Of a stretch of DNA of 16,793 nt, positions 1-6,181 are shown in pieces (within the stretch, counting starts at the first letter, position 1; each line of letters opens with the position of its first letter). The position numbers and the translations under genes were made by a program. The notes beneath the pieces are model-generated. The model ran no database searches. It was not told the origin of the DNA and was given only the letters and a program-made list of their open reading frames with translations. The DNA is from CAYNST01 sp964399955 (GTDB lineage Bacteria > Pseudomonadota > Gammaproteobacteria > Pseudomonadales > Cellvibrionaceae), in NCBI GenBank assembly GCA_964399955.1, contig CAYNST010000073.1:1-16793 (forward strand). Direction: 5' to 3'.

Positions 1-204
1 CCCTAGCATCGCGATCCCCAAGACAACGTCTGCAATGTGCAACATGAAGCTTTCTAGATCCCGTAATGAGTGATTGGCAGGCGAAAAAAAAGCCCAGTCC
101 TGACGAACTAAGCCTTTCCGAAATTTTTTGCATCTTAAAGCAGAGAAGGCAAAAATATTTTCACTCTCAAATCCGCTTACCCTGTGCTTACCCGAGTCAT
201 CCAT
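1..204 (-). CDS. Possible partial ORF of unknown function (open at window edge)
   Basis: Reading the minus strand from an ATG at 204 gives 68 codons without a stop, running off the left edge. The product is mixed polar/basic and then turns hydrophobic near the cut (HIADVVLGIAML), which could begin a membrane helix. I recognise no family. The frame also stays open upstream into the tRNA, so openness alone is weak evidence, and no good ribosome-binding site precedes the ATG. A probable intrinsic terminator for the tRNA transcript (84-112) lies inside it, which argues against coding. Base composition is lower in GC than in the rest of the window. It may be the start of an accessory gene next to the tRNA, or chance. 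Confidence 0.2.
   Translation of the reverse strand, partial: MDDSGKHRVSGFESENIFAFSALRCKKFRKGLVRQDWAFFSPANHSLRDLESFMLHIADVVLGIAMLG
84..112 (-). terminator. Probable intrinsic terminator downstream of tRNA-Met
   Basis: On the minus strand an 8-bp stem (CTTAGTTC / GGACTGGG, three G-U wobbles, loop GTCA) is followed after one C by eight T. This is the usual layout of a Rho-independent terminator. It lies about 130 to 155 nt after the tRNA 3' end, so the primary tRNA transcript would carry a long 3' trailer. The wobbles make the stem weaker than a fully paired one; the eight-T run is the strongest part of the evidence. Confidence 0.5.
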
Positions 205-239
205 GTAAGTGACCACTAACGCGGCAGCCCTTGTTTGAG

Positions 240-316
240 TGGTGGCTAGAGAGAGACTTGAACTCTCGACCCCAGCATTATGAGTGCTGTGCTCTAACCA
301 GCTGAGCTACCTAGCC
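240..316 (-). tRNA. tRNA-Met (elongator, anticodon CAT)
   Basis: The minus strand folds as a full 77-nt cloverleaf. The acceptor stem is GGCTAGG/TCTAGCC with a terminal G-T wobble. The D arm is GCTC/GAGC. The anticodon stem is CAGCA/TGCTG around loop CTCATAA, with anticodon CAT at 280-282. The T arm is GAGAG/CTCTC with loop TTCAAGT. The CCA end is encoded (240-242). A paired G1-C72 and the absence of the three-G-C anticodon stem rule out initiator tRNA. The sequence closely follows enterobacterial elongator tRNA-Met rather than the lysidine-modified tRNA-Ile2, which also has a CAT anticodon. Confidence 0.95.
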
Positions 317-355
317 AATCAAACCCCAACGGGGGGACCCCCGCGAAGGGCCGCC

Positions 356-384
356 ATTTTCACCAGCCTCCAGAGTAATGTCAA
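356..384 (-). promoter_or_regulatory. Sigma-70 promoter for tRNA-Met
   Basis: On the minus strand a perfect -35 box TTGACA (379-384) stands 17 bp from a -10 box GAAAAT (356-361, 4 of 6 matches). A very GC-rich stretch follows the -10, as is typical of stringently controlled stable-RNA promoters. Transcription should start near 349, giving a leader of about 33 nt before the tRNA. The promoter lies just past the stop codon of the chorismate-lyase-like gene, so the tRNA need not depend on read-through. Confidence 0.75.
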
Positions 385-393
385 GCGGGTTTC

Positions 394-945
394 TCACAAA
401 TTTTCAGCCGCGCCTGCGCGGTAACTGGCCAGCGGGAACTCCTCACGGATCAGAATCAGCGGTTGGCTGCGCATTCTGATCAGATAGCGGCGCCAGACAT
501 GCCCGGCGGGCTTTGAATGGCCGTAGTCGATAATCTCACGAAAGGTTTCAAAGCCGCTGTCGCGCAAAAGCTCGCCAATGCCCAGGCGCCCTGCCGACAG
601 CCCTTCGCGCACTTCAGTGGGAAGGGCCTGGTTGGCGATGATCGAGCACGCGTTGGCATACAGCGTTCCACTGCGCATACCCACCAAGTGGACGCGGCGC
701 TCGAGTATTTCTTCGCCACGCCTTTTTTGCAGCAGCGGTTCGTCGGCGGCGAGCGGCTGCAACCTCTGGCCCGCGCTCACCACCTCGATTGGCTCCCAAT
801 AAAAAGCCTCCAGACTTTTGGTGACCGTCCCATCTGTGGACAGCAGTACGCGCAAGAAGGCAGGGATATCTGCGCCCAGACCTGCCGCATCCAGACACGC
901 CACGACCGCGCCCTTCTCGGCCCCACATACAGACGTCTCAAGCAT
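394..945 (-). CDS. Chorismate lyase-like protein (UbiC/DUF98 superfamily)
   Basis: This 183-residue protein resembles the chorismate pyruvate-lyase fold. Near residue 32 it has RVLLSTDGTVTKSLEA, matching the DUF98 opening (substrate-pocket strand plus DGT/S-xT-xxLE). It then has a family-like RRVHL strand near 83, an LYANA strand near 96, and a central LGIGELLRDSGFETFREI segment. The C-terminus VWRRYLIRM...PLILIREEFPLAS is close in layout to the end of E. coli UbiC (RRS-R, PLLLTE-FLP). UbiC makes 4-hydroxybenzoate from chorismate for ubiquinone. The protein is soluble, without a signal peptide. The ATG at 945 is preceded by a purine-rich stretch. It follows the GDT1-family gene by 36 nt on the same strand, so the two are probably co-transcribed. 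No ubiA lies nearby, so a role in ubiquinone synthesis is not supported by context. The family call is fair; activity is unproven. Confidence 0.65.
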   Translation of the reverse strand: MLETSVCGAEKGAVVACLDAAGLGADIPAFLRVLLSTDGTVTKSLEAFYWEPIEVVSAGQRLQPLAADEPLLQKRRGEEILERRVHLVGMRSGTLYANACSIIANQALPTEVREGLSAGRLGIGELLRDSGFETFREIIDYGHSKPAGHVWRRYLIRMRSQPLILIREEFPLASYRAGAAENL

Positions 946-981
946 TTTGCACCACTCTTTTTCAGAAAGAAGCCGGGGCCA

Positions 982-1266
982 TCACGGCATCTGCACCGCT
1001 TTGTACAGCGTGAGCCCGCCGATCAGCAAAAAAATGAGGCCTGCCGCCCAGGTTAAGAATCTGGGGCTCAGGAACTGCGACAGCAGCTGGCCCGCAAGCA
1101 CACCGATGCCCGCCGCCATCACCAAACCAAGGGATGCACCGGCAAACACCACCCAGGCATTTGCACTTTTATCGGCGGCAAACCCCATGGTAGCGAATTG
1201 GGTTTTATCGCCCAGCTCCGCTACAAACACCGTCAAACAAACCGTCAGCAGCAACTTAAGATCCAC
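982..1266 (-). CDS. Half-size TMEM165/GDT1 (UPF0016) family membrane protein
   Basis: The signature ELGDKTQFATM (E-x-G-D-K-T) lies in the first helix region near residue 17, which identifies the GDT1/TMEM165/MneA family of cation (Mn2+, Ca2+) exporters. Three hydrophobic segments are visible, roughly at residues 3-15, 34-54 and 67-87. At 94 residues this is one repeat unit; most family members carry two units and two signature motifs, so a homodimer is likely. I chose the GTG at 1266 because family members begin M-D-x-K-L-L-L and a GGGGGGA stretch sits just upstream. A TTG at 1278 would add four residues and destroy that site. I saw no manganese riboswitch upstream. It appears to head a two-gene unit with the chorismate-lyase-like gene. 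Confidence 0.85.
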   Translation of the reverse strand: MDLKLLLTVCLTVFVAELGDKTQFATMGFAADKSANAWVVFAGASLGLVMAAGIGVLAGQLLSQFLSPRFLTWAAGLIFLLIGGLTLYKAVQMP

Positions 1267-1327
1267 ACTTCCCCCCAATGCACAGCGATTGTTGTTTCTA
1301 GGCGGTGAATCATACAGCGGAAATCGC

Positions 1328-1333
1328 TATAAT
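1328..1333 (+). promoter_or_regulatory. -10 box of a likely promoter for the aminotransferase gene
   Basis: A perfect TATAAT lies in the divergent intergenic region. I find no convincing -35 box at 16-18 bp. If used, transcription would start near 1340 and leave a leader of about 145 nt before the TTG start at 1486. A small inverted repeat (AGCG/CGCT) overlaps the box. Confidence 0.4.
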
Positions 1334-1485
1334 TCGCTCTTCGCGTTGACTGCACTCGCATCGGCGCCGACGACCAGCCTTGAGCTGGCAACTGTCACCA
1401 CCCTGCTCCAACGCTCAAGCACGTTCACCAACAATCCGGCCGCGCAGCAGATGCACCGTCTGCCGGCCCCGCAGAGGATACCGAT

Positions 1486-2769
1486 TTGCAACTCGACCAC
1501 GCATCCCCCGCTCAACTCGAAACCTGGGCCACCGAACTTGCTAATGACTATCAACGGGTAAAGGCCCAAAATCTCAACCTTGATGTCACCCGAGGTAAAC
1601 CTTCCGCCGAGCAGTTGGCTCTGGCAGACGCCATCGACGGCATTCTGCAAGGCAACTACATCAGCGGGTCGGGCGTGGACACCCGCAACTACGGCGGGCT
1701 GGAGGGCATTGCGGAAGCCCGCGCCCTGGGGGCGGAGCTATTGGGTGTGCCGCAGGACAACGTATTGGCCTGTGGCAACAGCAGCCTGACGATCATGCAT
1801 CAAACAATGATGACGGCGTCCATCTTTGGGTTCTCCGGGCCGGATTCTGCCTGGCAAAAGGAAGGCAAGGTCAAATTCCTCTGCCCGGTTCCCGGTTACG
1901 ACCGCCACTTTTCCATTTGCGAGCAGTTTGGCATTGAAATGCTGAATGTACCTATGACCGCCCATGGCCCCGACCTGGACGCGGTAGAGCAGATGGTCCA
2001 GCAGGACCCCAGCATCAAAGGCATGTGGTGTGTACCTAAATATTCCAACCCGACCGGCGTCGTCTACAGCGACGAAACCGTGCAACGCATAGCGGGACTG
2101 GGCAGGATTGCCGGCGCCAATTTCCGCGTATTCTGGGACAACGCCTACGCAGTGCACGACCTGTCAGATACGCCGCCGCGACTGGCCAGTATTTTTGATG
2201 CCTGCAGGCAGCGGGGGACGGAAGACTCGGTGTTGCAGTTTGCGTCCACTTCCAAAATAACCCATGCAGGCTCCGGAGTTGCTTTCGTGGCCGCATCCAA
2301 AGCCAATCTTGCGGGCCTGCAGAGGGTACTCAGCGTACTCAGCATTGGGCCGGACAAGGTCAATCAACTGCGCCATGCCAAGTTTTTTGCGGCGCCGGGA
2401 AGCTTGCAGGCGCATATGCGCCAACACGCGGAAATCATCAAACCGCGCTTCGCATCCGTACTGAAGCACCTGCAATCCGCCTTCGGCGACAACGATCTGG
2501 GACAATGGGAAGCGGCAGACGGCGGCTATTTCATCTCTTTTGATACCCGGCCGGGTCTAGCGCAAGAAGTGGTACGACTGGCGGGCGAAGCCGGTGTGAA
2601 GTTGACGCCCGCAGGAGCCACCTACCCTTATGGGCGGGATCCGGAGGACAAGAATATTCGCATTGCGCCAACTGTACCCACGGTTGAGCAGGTGGATGCC
2701 GCAATGGAGGTGTTTGTGCTTTGTGTGAAGCTGGCATCGGTCAAACAGGCGCTTGCCCGGCAGCAGTAG
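1486..2769 (+). CDS. Type Ic aspartate aminotransferase-like PLP enzyme (Aminotran_MocR family)
   Basis: This is a 427-residue fold-type I aminotransferase. The N-terminal segment LDVTRGKPS (residues 32-40) and RNYGG (67-71) are typical of the subgroup related to Corynebacterium AspT (class Ic aspartate aminotransferase, PF12897). Other landmarks are NPTG at 188-191, the PLP-contacting DNAY at 218-221, the Schiff-base lysine K257 in STSKITHAGSG, and a late RIAPTVP containing the carboxylate-binding arginine. The expected reaction is transamination between aspartate and 2-oxoglutarate; other amino acids are possible. The start is TTG at 1486, preceded by an AGAGGA ribosome-binding site at a spacing of 7. 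No in-frame ATG or GTG lies between the upstream stop and this codon. A strong terminator follows the stop directly, so the gene is a single unit. Confidence 0.88.
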   Translation: MQLDHASPAQLETWATELANDYQRVKAQNLNLDVTRGKPSAEQLALADAIDGILQGNYISGSGVDTRNYGGLEGIAEARALGAELLGVPQDNVLACGNSSLTIMHQTMMTASIFGFSGPDSAWQKEGKVKFLCPVPGYDRHFSICEQFGIEMLNVPMTAHGPDLDAVEQMVQQDPSIKGMWCVPKYSNPTGVVYSDETVQRIAGLGRIAGANFRVFWDNAYAVHDLSDTPPRLASIFDACRQRGTEDSVLQFASTSKITHAGSGVAFVAASKANLAGLQRVLSVLSIGPDKVNQLRHAKFFAAPGSLQAHMRQHAEIIKPRFASVLKHLQSAFGDNDLGQWEAADGGYFISFDTRPGLAQEVVRLAGEAGVKLTPAGATYPYGRDPEDKNIRIAPTVPTVEQVDAAMEVFVLCVKLASVKQALARQQ

Positions 2770-2772
2770 CAC

Positions 2773-2801
2773 TCTTGGCGCCTGCGGGCGCCAAGAATTT
2801 T
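2773..2801 (+). terminator. Intrinsic terminator after the aminotransferase gene
   Basis: A perfect 10-bp stem TCTTGGCGCC / GGCGCCAAGA with loop TGCG starts four bases after the stop codon and runs into TTTT. Confidence 0.75.
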
Positions 2802-2854
2802 GGTGAGCCTGACGGTCAAACCTGGGGCAGGCATTCACCTTGTTTTGAACTGTG

Positions 2855-2920
2855 CAGATTGCGTCAAGAACTGTTCAGCGCAAGGCGGAAGAATATGAGC
2901 CACATGTAACAATCGTGCAC
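2855..2920. repeat. Possible third, diverged copy of the intergenic repeat
   Basis: This stretch shares blocks with the two better copies at 4511-4620 and 6182-6290: CAG-TTGCG near its start, then GCAAGGC-GAA and ATGA with similar spacing. The second half of the repeat is not recognisable here. It could be a truncated copy or chance similarity. Confidence 0.35.
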
Positions 2921-2930
2921 TTTCAGTGCG

Positions 2931-2961
2931 GCCCCCGTCCTGTTCCAGACAGGACGGGGGC
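2931..2961. terminator. Strong GC-rich hairpin, possible bidirectional terminator
   Basis: A perfect 13-bp stem GCCCCCGTCCTGT / ACAGGACGGGGGC encloses the 5-nt loop TCCAG. On the plus strand it is followed by TTGTT; on the minus strand no T-run follows. A smaller hairpin (GCAC/GTGC, 2917-2929) stands right beside it. The site lies between convergent genes (aminotransferase from the left, DUF4404 operon from the right), where a terminator is expected, but the weak T-tracts leave the mode of action open. Confidence 0.5.
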
Positions 2962-2984
2962 TTGTTGGTATAACGCTATGGGTA

Positions 2985-3040
2985 AATATGGGTGTGGGCT
3001 TGATACCTACAACCCGGGCAACCTCTTACACACCCATATT
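2985..3040. repeat. 12-bp perfect inverted repeat overlapping the 3' end of the DUF4404 gene
   Basis: AATATGGGTGTG (2985-2996) and its exact reverse complement CACACCCATATT (3029-3040) flank a 32-nt spacer. The right arm codes for the last residues of the DUF4404 protein (N-M-G-V) and adjoins its stop codon. In the transcript this would form a 12-bp stem closing just after translation ends. It may act as a 3'-end stabiliser or read-through block. Confidence 0.6.
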
Positions 3041-3280
3041 CTTCAGCGTTTCCAGCAAGTCCCTCAGCACCACTGACGCACCGGGGTGTCGCTCCTCAAG
3101 CCGCTCGACCAGCAATTCCAGCGTTTCCAGAGGGGTTGGGTCAAGCACTTGTTCGCCATCGCCGTCGCGCAAATGCGATTCAATCGCCTGCATAAGTTGC
3201 TGCTGCTCAATGCTTTGCTCGTCGTCGCCAAAACGGTCGTGCAGTTCGCTCATTAGATTTTCTATCTTGGCTCGGGCCAT
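3026..3280 (-). CDS. DUF4404 family protein
   Basis: This small soluble protein of 84 residues is predicted to be largely helical and is rich in acidic residues and glutamine. The C-terminal half, LETLELLVERLEERHPGASVVLRDLLETLKNMGV, matches the pattern I recall for DUF4404 proteins (L-E-L-x-V-E-x-F/L-E-x-x-HP ... L-x-x-MG-I/V). The function is unknown. The ATG at 3280 has an AAGGAG ribosome-binding site 7 nt upstream. It is the last gene of a minus-strand unit, 41 nt after the esterase gene. Its 3' end forms one arm of an inverted repeat. Confidence 0.75.
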   Translation of the reverse strand: MARAKIENLMSELHDRFGDDEQSIEQQQLMQAIESHLRDGDGEQVLDPTPLETLELLVERLEERHPGASVVLRDLLETLKNMGV

Positions 3281-3321
3281 GGTTAACTCCTTGGGTGGCG
3301 TAATGGGTTTATTCAGGAAGC

Positions 3322-4104
3322 TTAGACCGGACCCACAGTTTTGTGGCTGGAGGGCTCCAGAAACCGTTTCAGAAGACCGGCGACCAAAGCCGGTTTTTCG
3401 GCGTGCAGCCAGTGGCCGGTTTCTGGCACCACTTTCAGCTGCGCCCGAGGAAAGCGCGAACGAATCTCATCCTCATGCGCGGGCTGGATGTAGTTGGATT
3501 GCCCGCCTTTCACAAACAGACAAGGCTTTTCAAAGCGGCCGGACCGGTTGGCAGCAATCAGCTCCGGGTAGTCGCGGCTGAGCGCGGCGAGGTTCATGCG
3601 CCAGCTGAACGCGCTGCCGGAGCGCATTAGGTTTTTCAACAGAAAGCCGCGCACCGCCTGCTCTTCCACATGCTCACCCAGTTGCCGGTCGGCCTGCTGA
3701 CGATTCTCGAGTTGAGCCAAATCTATGCCATTGAGGCCGGCAAACACGCGGTTGTGGTGGGGGTTGTAGCCCACCGGGGCAATATCCAGCACTGCCAATT
3801 TTTTTATCGGGCCCGGGTGAGCCAGCGCAAGCTCCATAGCGACTTTGCCGCCCAGCGAGTGGCCCACCAGGCTGGCGGTGCCAATACCTTGGGCCGTCAT
3901 CCAGCGCTGCACCTCTGCAGCCATAACGCCCAGCGGAGCTTGCGCCCGGTGCGCAGATCGCCCGTGATTGGGCAAGTCCAGGCTGTAAACATGAAATGAC
4001 TCGGCCAACACGCGAGCGACCCCACCGAGGTTTTCAAGCGAGCCAAACAGGCCGTGCAAGAGCACCACCACCGGGCCCGCTCCCGCCTCCCGGAAGTGAA
4101 TCAT
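3322..4104 (-). CDS. ybfF: YbfF-like alpha/beta-hydrolase (esterase)
   Basis: This 260-residue single-domain alpha/beta hydrolase has the oxyanion-hole motif LLHGLFGS near residues 15-22 and the nucleophile elbow GHSLGGK with Ser83. It also has an Asp after strand 6 (D107 in VLDIAPVGY, the position of the catalytic acid in E. coli YbfF) and His231 in TGHWLHAEKP. The NWGGVA-type segment near 25 and FLLKNL near 154 are also typical of the YbfF group, which hydrolyses short-chain acyl esters and acyl-CoA in vitro; the physiological substrate is unclear. No signal peptide is present, so it is cytoplasmic. Its ATG shares one base with the TGA of the DUF1820 gene (TGATG), so translation is probably coupled. 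Confidence 0.85.
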   Translation of the reverse strand: MIHFREAGAGPVVVLLHGLFGSLENLGGVARVLAESFHVYSLDLPNHGRSAHRAQAPLGVMAAEVQRWMTAQGIGTASLVGHSLGGKVAMELALAHPGPIKKLAVLDIAPVGYNPHHNRVFAGLNGIDLAQLENRQQADRQLGEHVEEQAVRGFLLKNLMRSGSAFSWRMNLAALSRDYPELIAANRSGRFEKPCLFVKGGQSNYIQPAHEDEIRSRFPRAQLKVVPETGHWLHAEKPALVAGLLKRFLEPSSHKTVGPV

Positions 4105-4439
4105 CAGTCGCTCTCGGGCCGCGGAATCATGGGCTGAAACGGAAATGCAGCAATCTTGTCCGACGATTTCACCTCGGTTATGCGCACTACGCCTTCCTTT
4201 TCCACCTCATCAATGCGCACAATGGCGTGCATCGGGATATAGGAACGCTTAACGGACGCGAACTCGCTTTTAAGTTTTTCTTCGCCTGGGTCCACCACCA
4301 GTTGATGGCGGTCTCCGAAGACAAATTCCTCTATTTCAATGAAACCGTACATCTCGCTCTGGTAAATAGCGCGCGCGTAGATCTCATACACTTGGCTTTG
4401 ATTGTAGAAAATGACTTTGTATAGGGTGGAATTAGCCAT
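4104..4439 (-). CDS. DUF1820 family protein
   Basis: This 111-residue soluble protein begins MANSTLYKVIFYNQSQVYEIYAR and contains FGDRHQLVVDPGEEKLKSEF near the middle and IPMHAIVRIDEVEKEG after it. This is the pattern of the gammaproteobacterial DUF1820 family. The function is unknown. The start at 4439 is preceded by AGAGAG at close spacing; an extension upstream to 4481 would add residues not seen in the family. A small GC hairpin (GCCGG/CCGGC, 4464-4478) lies in its leader. It heads the unit with the esterase and DUF4404 genes; the TGATG overlap suggests coupled translation with ybfF. Confidence 0.82.
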   Translation of the reverse strand: MANSTLYKVIFYNQSQVYEIYARAIYQSEMYGFIEIEEFVFGDRHQLVVDPGEEKLKSEFASVKRSYIPMHAIVRIDEVEKEGVVRITEVKSSDKIAAFPFQPMIPRPESD

Positions 4440-4510
4440 ACAACTCTCTGGGTGAGGACTTAAGCCGGTTTCGCCGGCCAATTGCGCAGTAACACTTCAA
4501 CTCTTTCTGA

Positions 4511-4620
4511 GACGGGTCAGTTTGCGACTGGTTTTGTGCAAGCAAGGCAGAAAAGATGACTCTACACGAGCAAACAACCATTTTTTACGCCGCCATGGGC
4601 AAATCCTGGCGTGAGCTGAA
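4511..4620. repeat. Intergenic dispersed repeat, copy A
   Basis: About 110 bp here align almost without gaps to 6182-6290, at roughly 60-65% identity by eye. The best-conserved blocks are the opening GACGGGTCAG-TTGCG (15 of 16 bases), a central GCA-A-AA-TGAC block, CATTTTT, and the closing GGCAAATCC-GGCG. It lies in the 343-bp region between the DUF1820 and miaB genes. The rest of that region holds the miaB promoter and a small leader hairpin; I see no gene in it. The strand of the element cannot be assigned. Confidence 0.6.
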
Positions 4621-4689
4621 TAGTAACATTTCGAAGGGCGCACACTCTATTGGGTTTGAAGGTGCAAAAACAAGCACCGCCTGGTTCTC

Positions 4690-4718
4690 TGGGCAATCCT
4701 ATAACACATCAGTATAAT
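4690..4718 (+). promoter_or_regulatory. Sigma-70 promoter for miaB
   Basis: A perfect -10 box TATAAT (4713-4718) lies 17 bp after TGGGCA (4690-4695, 4 of 6 matches to the -35 consensus). The predicted start near 4725 leaves a leader of about 58 nt before the ATG at 4783. An in-frame ATG at 4717 lies inside the -10 box and so cannot be on this transcript. Confidence 0.7.
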
Positions 4719-4782
4719 GCGCGCACAAAATTTGACCTGCAACTCCAGCCGGTCATACTTACCGCTAAGATACGGACAGACA

Positions 4783-6147
4783 ATGTCAGACCAGCAGATA
4801 CCTACAACCGGCGCCAAGAAGCTTTTCATCCAGACCCACGGCTGTCAGATGAACGAATACGATTCATCACGTATGCGCGACCTGCTTGGCGCGTCCCACC
4901 AGATGGTGCAAACGGACGACCCCAACGATGCCGACGTGCTGCTGGTCAATACCTGCTCAATCCGCGAAAAAGCCCAGGAAAAGCTGTTTCATCAGCTAGG
5001 CCGCTGGAAGGCACTCAAGGACAAGAAGCCAGGACTGGTCATTGGTGTGGGCGGCTGTGTGGCCAGCCAGGAAGGGGATGCCATCGCCCAGCGGGCACCC
5101 TTCGTGGACCTGATCTTTGGCCCTCAAACACTGCATCGCCTGCCCGAGATGCTGGACACTCCGCGCCCCAAAGGGGCGGTGGTGGTTGACATCAGCTTCC
5201 CCGAGATCGAGAAGTTCGACAACCTGCCCAAGCCCGAAGCCGACGGCGCCACTGCGTTTGTCTCCATCATGGAAGGCTGCTCCAAGTACTGCACCTTTTG
5301 TGTGGTGCCCTACACTCGGGGTGAAGAGGTCAGTCGCCCCTACCCCGACGTACTGGCCGAGGTGGCTCACCTGGCAGCTCAGGGCGTGCGTGAGGTCAAC
5401 CTGCTGGGGCAGAACGTCAACGCTTATCGGGACGAGGGCCTGACCGGCAGCGTTGATCTGGCCGAGCTGATCACCATGGTGGCGGACATCGACGGCATCG
5501 ACCGCATTCGCTTCACCACGTCTCATCCGGTCGAGTTCACCGATAGCCTCATTGAGGTTTACAACGATGTTCCCGAACTGGTCAGCCACCTGCACCTGCC
5601 GGTGCAAAGCGGCTCTGACCGCATCCTCATGGCCATGAAACGCGGTCACACGGCGCTGGAATACAAGTCAAAACTGCGCAGACTCAAAAAAATACGCCCC
5701 AACATGAGCTTCTCATCGGACTTTATTGTCGGTTTTCCTGGTGAAACCGAACAGGATTTCCAGGCCACCATGAAACTCATCACCGACATTGGCTTTGATA
5801 CGTCGTTCAGTTTCATCTACAGCCCAAGACCCGGCACCCCCGCCGCCGACCTTCCCGACTCCACGCCCATGGAGCTCAAGAAGCAGCGACTGAGCATTCT
5901 ACAGGCGCGCATCACCCAGCAGGCTCAGGCGATCAGCCGTGAGATGATTGGCAACACCGAACGCGTGTTGGTAAGTGGTTATTCAAAAAAGGATCCCGGC
6001 CAGTTGAGCGGTCGCACAGAGAACAACAGGGTGGTGAACTTCCGCTGTGAACGGCCGGAACTGATTGGCCATTTCGCAGACATCCTCATCGAAGAAGCCC
6101 TGCCCAACTCTCTGCGGGGGTCTCTACTGGGGTCCGAACTCGACTGA
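4783..6147 (+). CDS. miaB: tRNA-2-methylthio-N6-dimethylallyladenosine synthase MiaB
   Basis: MiaB is a radical-SAM enzyme that adds a methylthio group to i6A37 in tRNAs reading UNN codons. The 454-residue protein shows the three-part layout. The N-terminal MTTase domain has the auxiliary-cluster cysteines C21 (THGCQMN), C58 (VNTCSIRE) and C92 (GGCVA). The radical-SAM domain has C166-x3-C170-x2-C173 (GCSKYCTFC). The C-terminal TRAM domain contains VLVSGYSKKD and ends with I-G-H-F. The TRAM domain is complete and the length is normal. I chose ATG 4783 because the earlier ATG at 4717 lies inside the promoter -10 box and would add 22 residues unlike the family; a modest GGACAG site precedes 4783. 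Standing upstream of ybeZ is the usual enterobacterial order, but here a terminator and repeat copy B separate the two. Confidence 0.97.
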   Translation: MSDQQIPTTGAKKLFIQTHGCQMNEYDSSRMRDLLGASHQMVQTDDPNDADVLLVNTCSIREKAQEKLFHQLGRWKALKDKKPGLVIGVGGCVASQEGDAIAQRAPFVDLIFGPQTLHRLPEMLDTPRPKGAVVVDISFPEIEKFDNLPKPEADGATAFVSIMEGCSKYCTFCVVPYTRGEEVSRPYPDVLAEVAHLAAQGVREVNLLGQNVNAYRDEGLTGSVDLAELITMVADIDGIDRIRFTTSHPVEFTDSLIEVYNDVPELVSHLHLPVQSGSDRILMAMKRGHTALEYKSKLRRLKKIRPNMSFSSDFIVGFPGETEQDFQATMKLITDIGFDTSFSFIYSPRPGTPAADLPDSTPMELKKQRLSILQARITQQAQAISREMIGNTERVLVSGYSKKDPGQLSGRTENNRVVNFRCERPELIGHFADILIEEALPNSLRGSLLGSELD

Positions 6148-6181
6148 CAAGCCGGTGTCGTAGCTACTCGGCGCAAGCCGT

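Noticed and set aside
1267..1400. Manganese (yybP-ykoY) riboswitch upstream of the GDT1-family gene
   Set aside because: The minus-strand leader lacks the conserved loop sequences of this class; only a small AGCG/CGCT hairpin is present.
818..1561. 247-codon plus-strand frame across the GDT1 gene and the aminotransferase start
   Set aside because: It runs antisense to the GDT1-family gene and into the aminotransferase in another frame; the product is Ser/Thr/Pro-rich without family features.
4717..4782. Earlier miaB start at ATG 4717
   Set aside because: The ATG lies inside a perfect -10 promoter box, and the extra 22 residues do not resemble MiaB N-termini.
4996..5649. 217-codon open frame antisense to miaB (and a similar one at 6474-7472 antisense to ybeZ)
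   Set aside because: Both mirror conserved coding genes; the translations are low in recognisable motifs.
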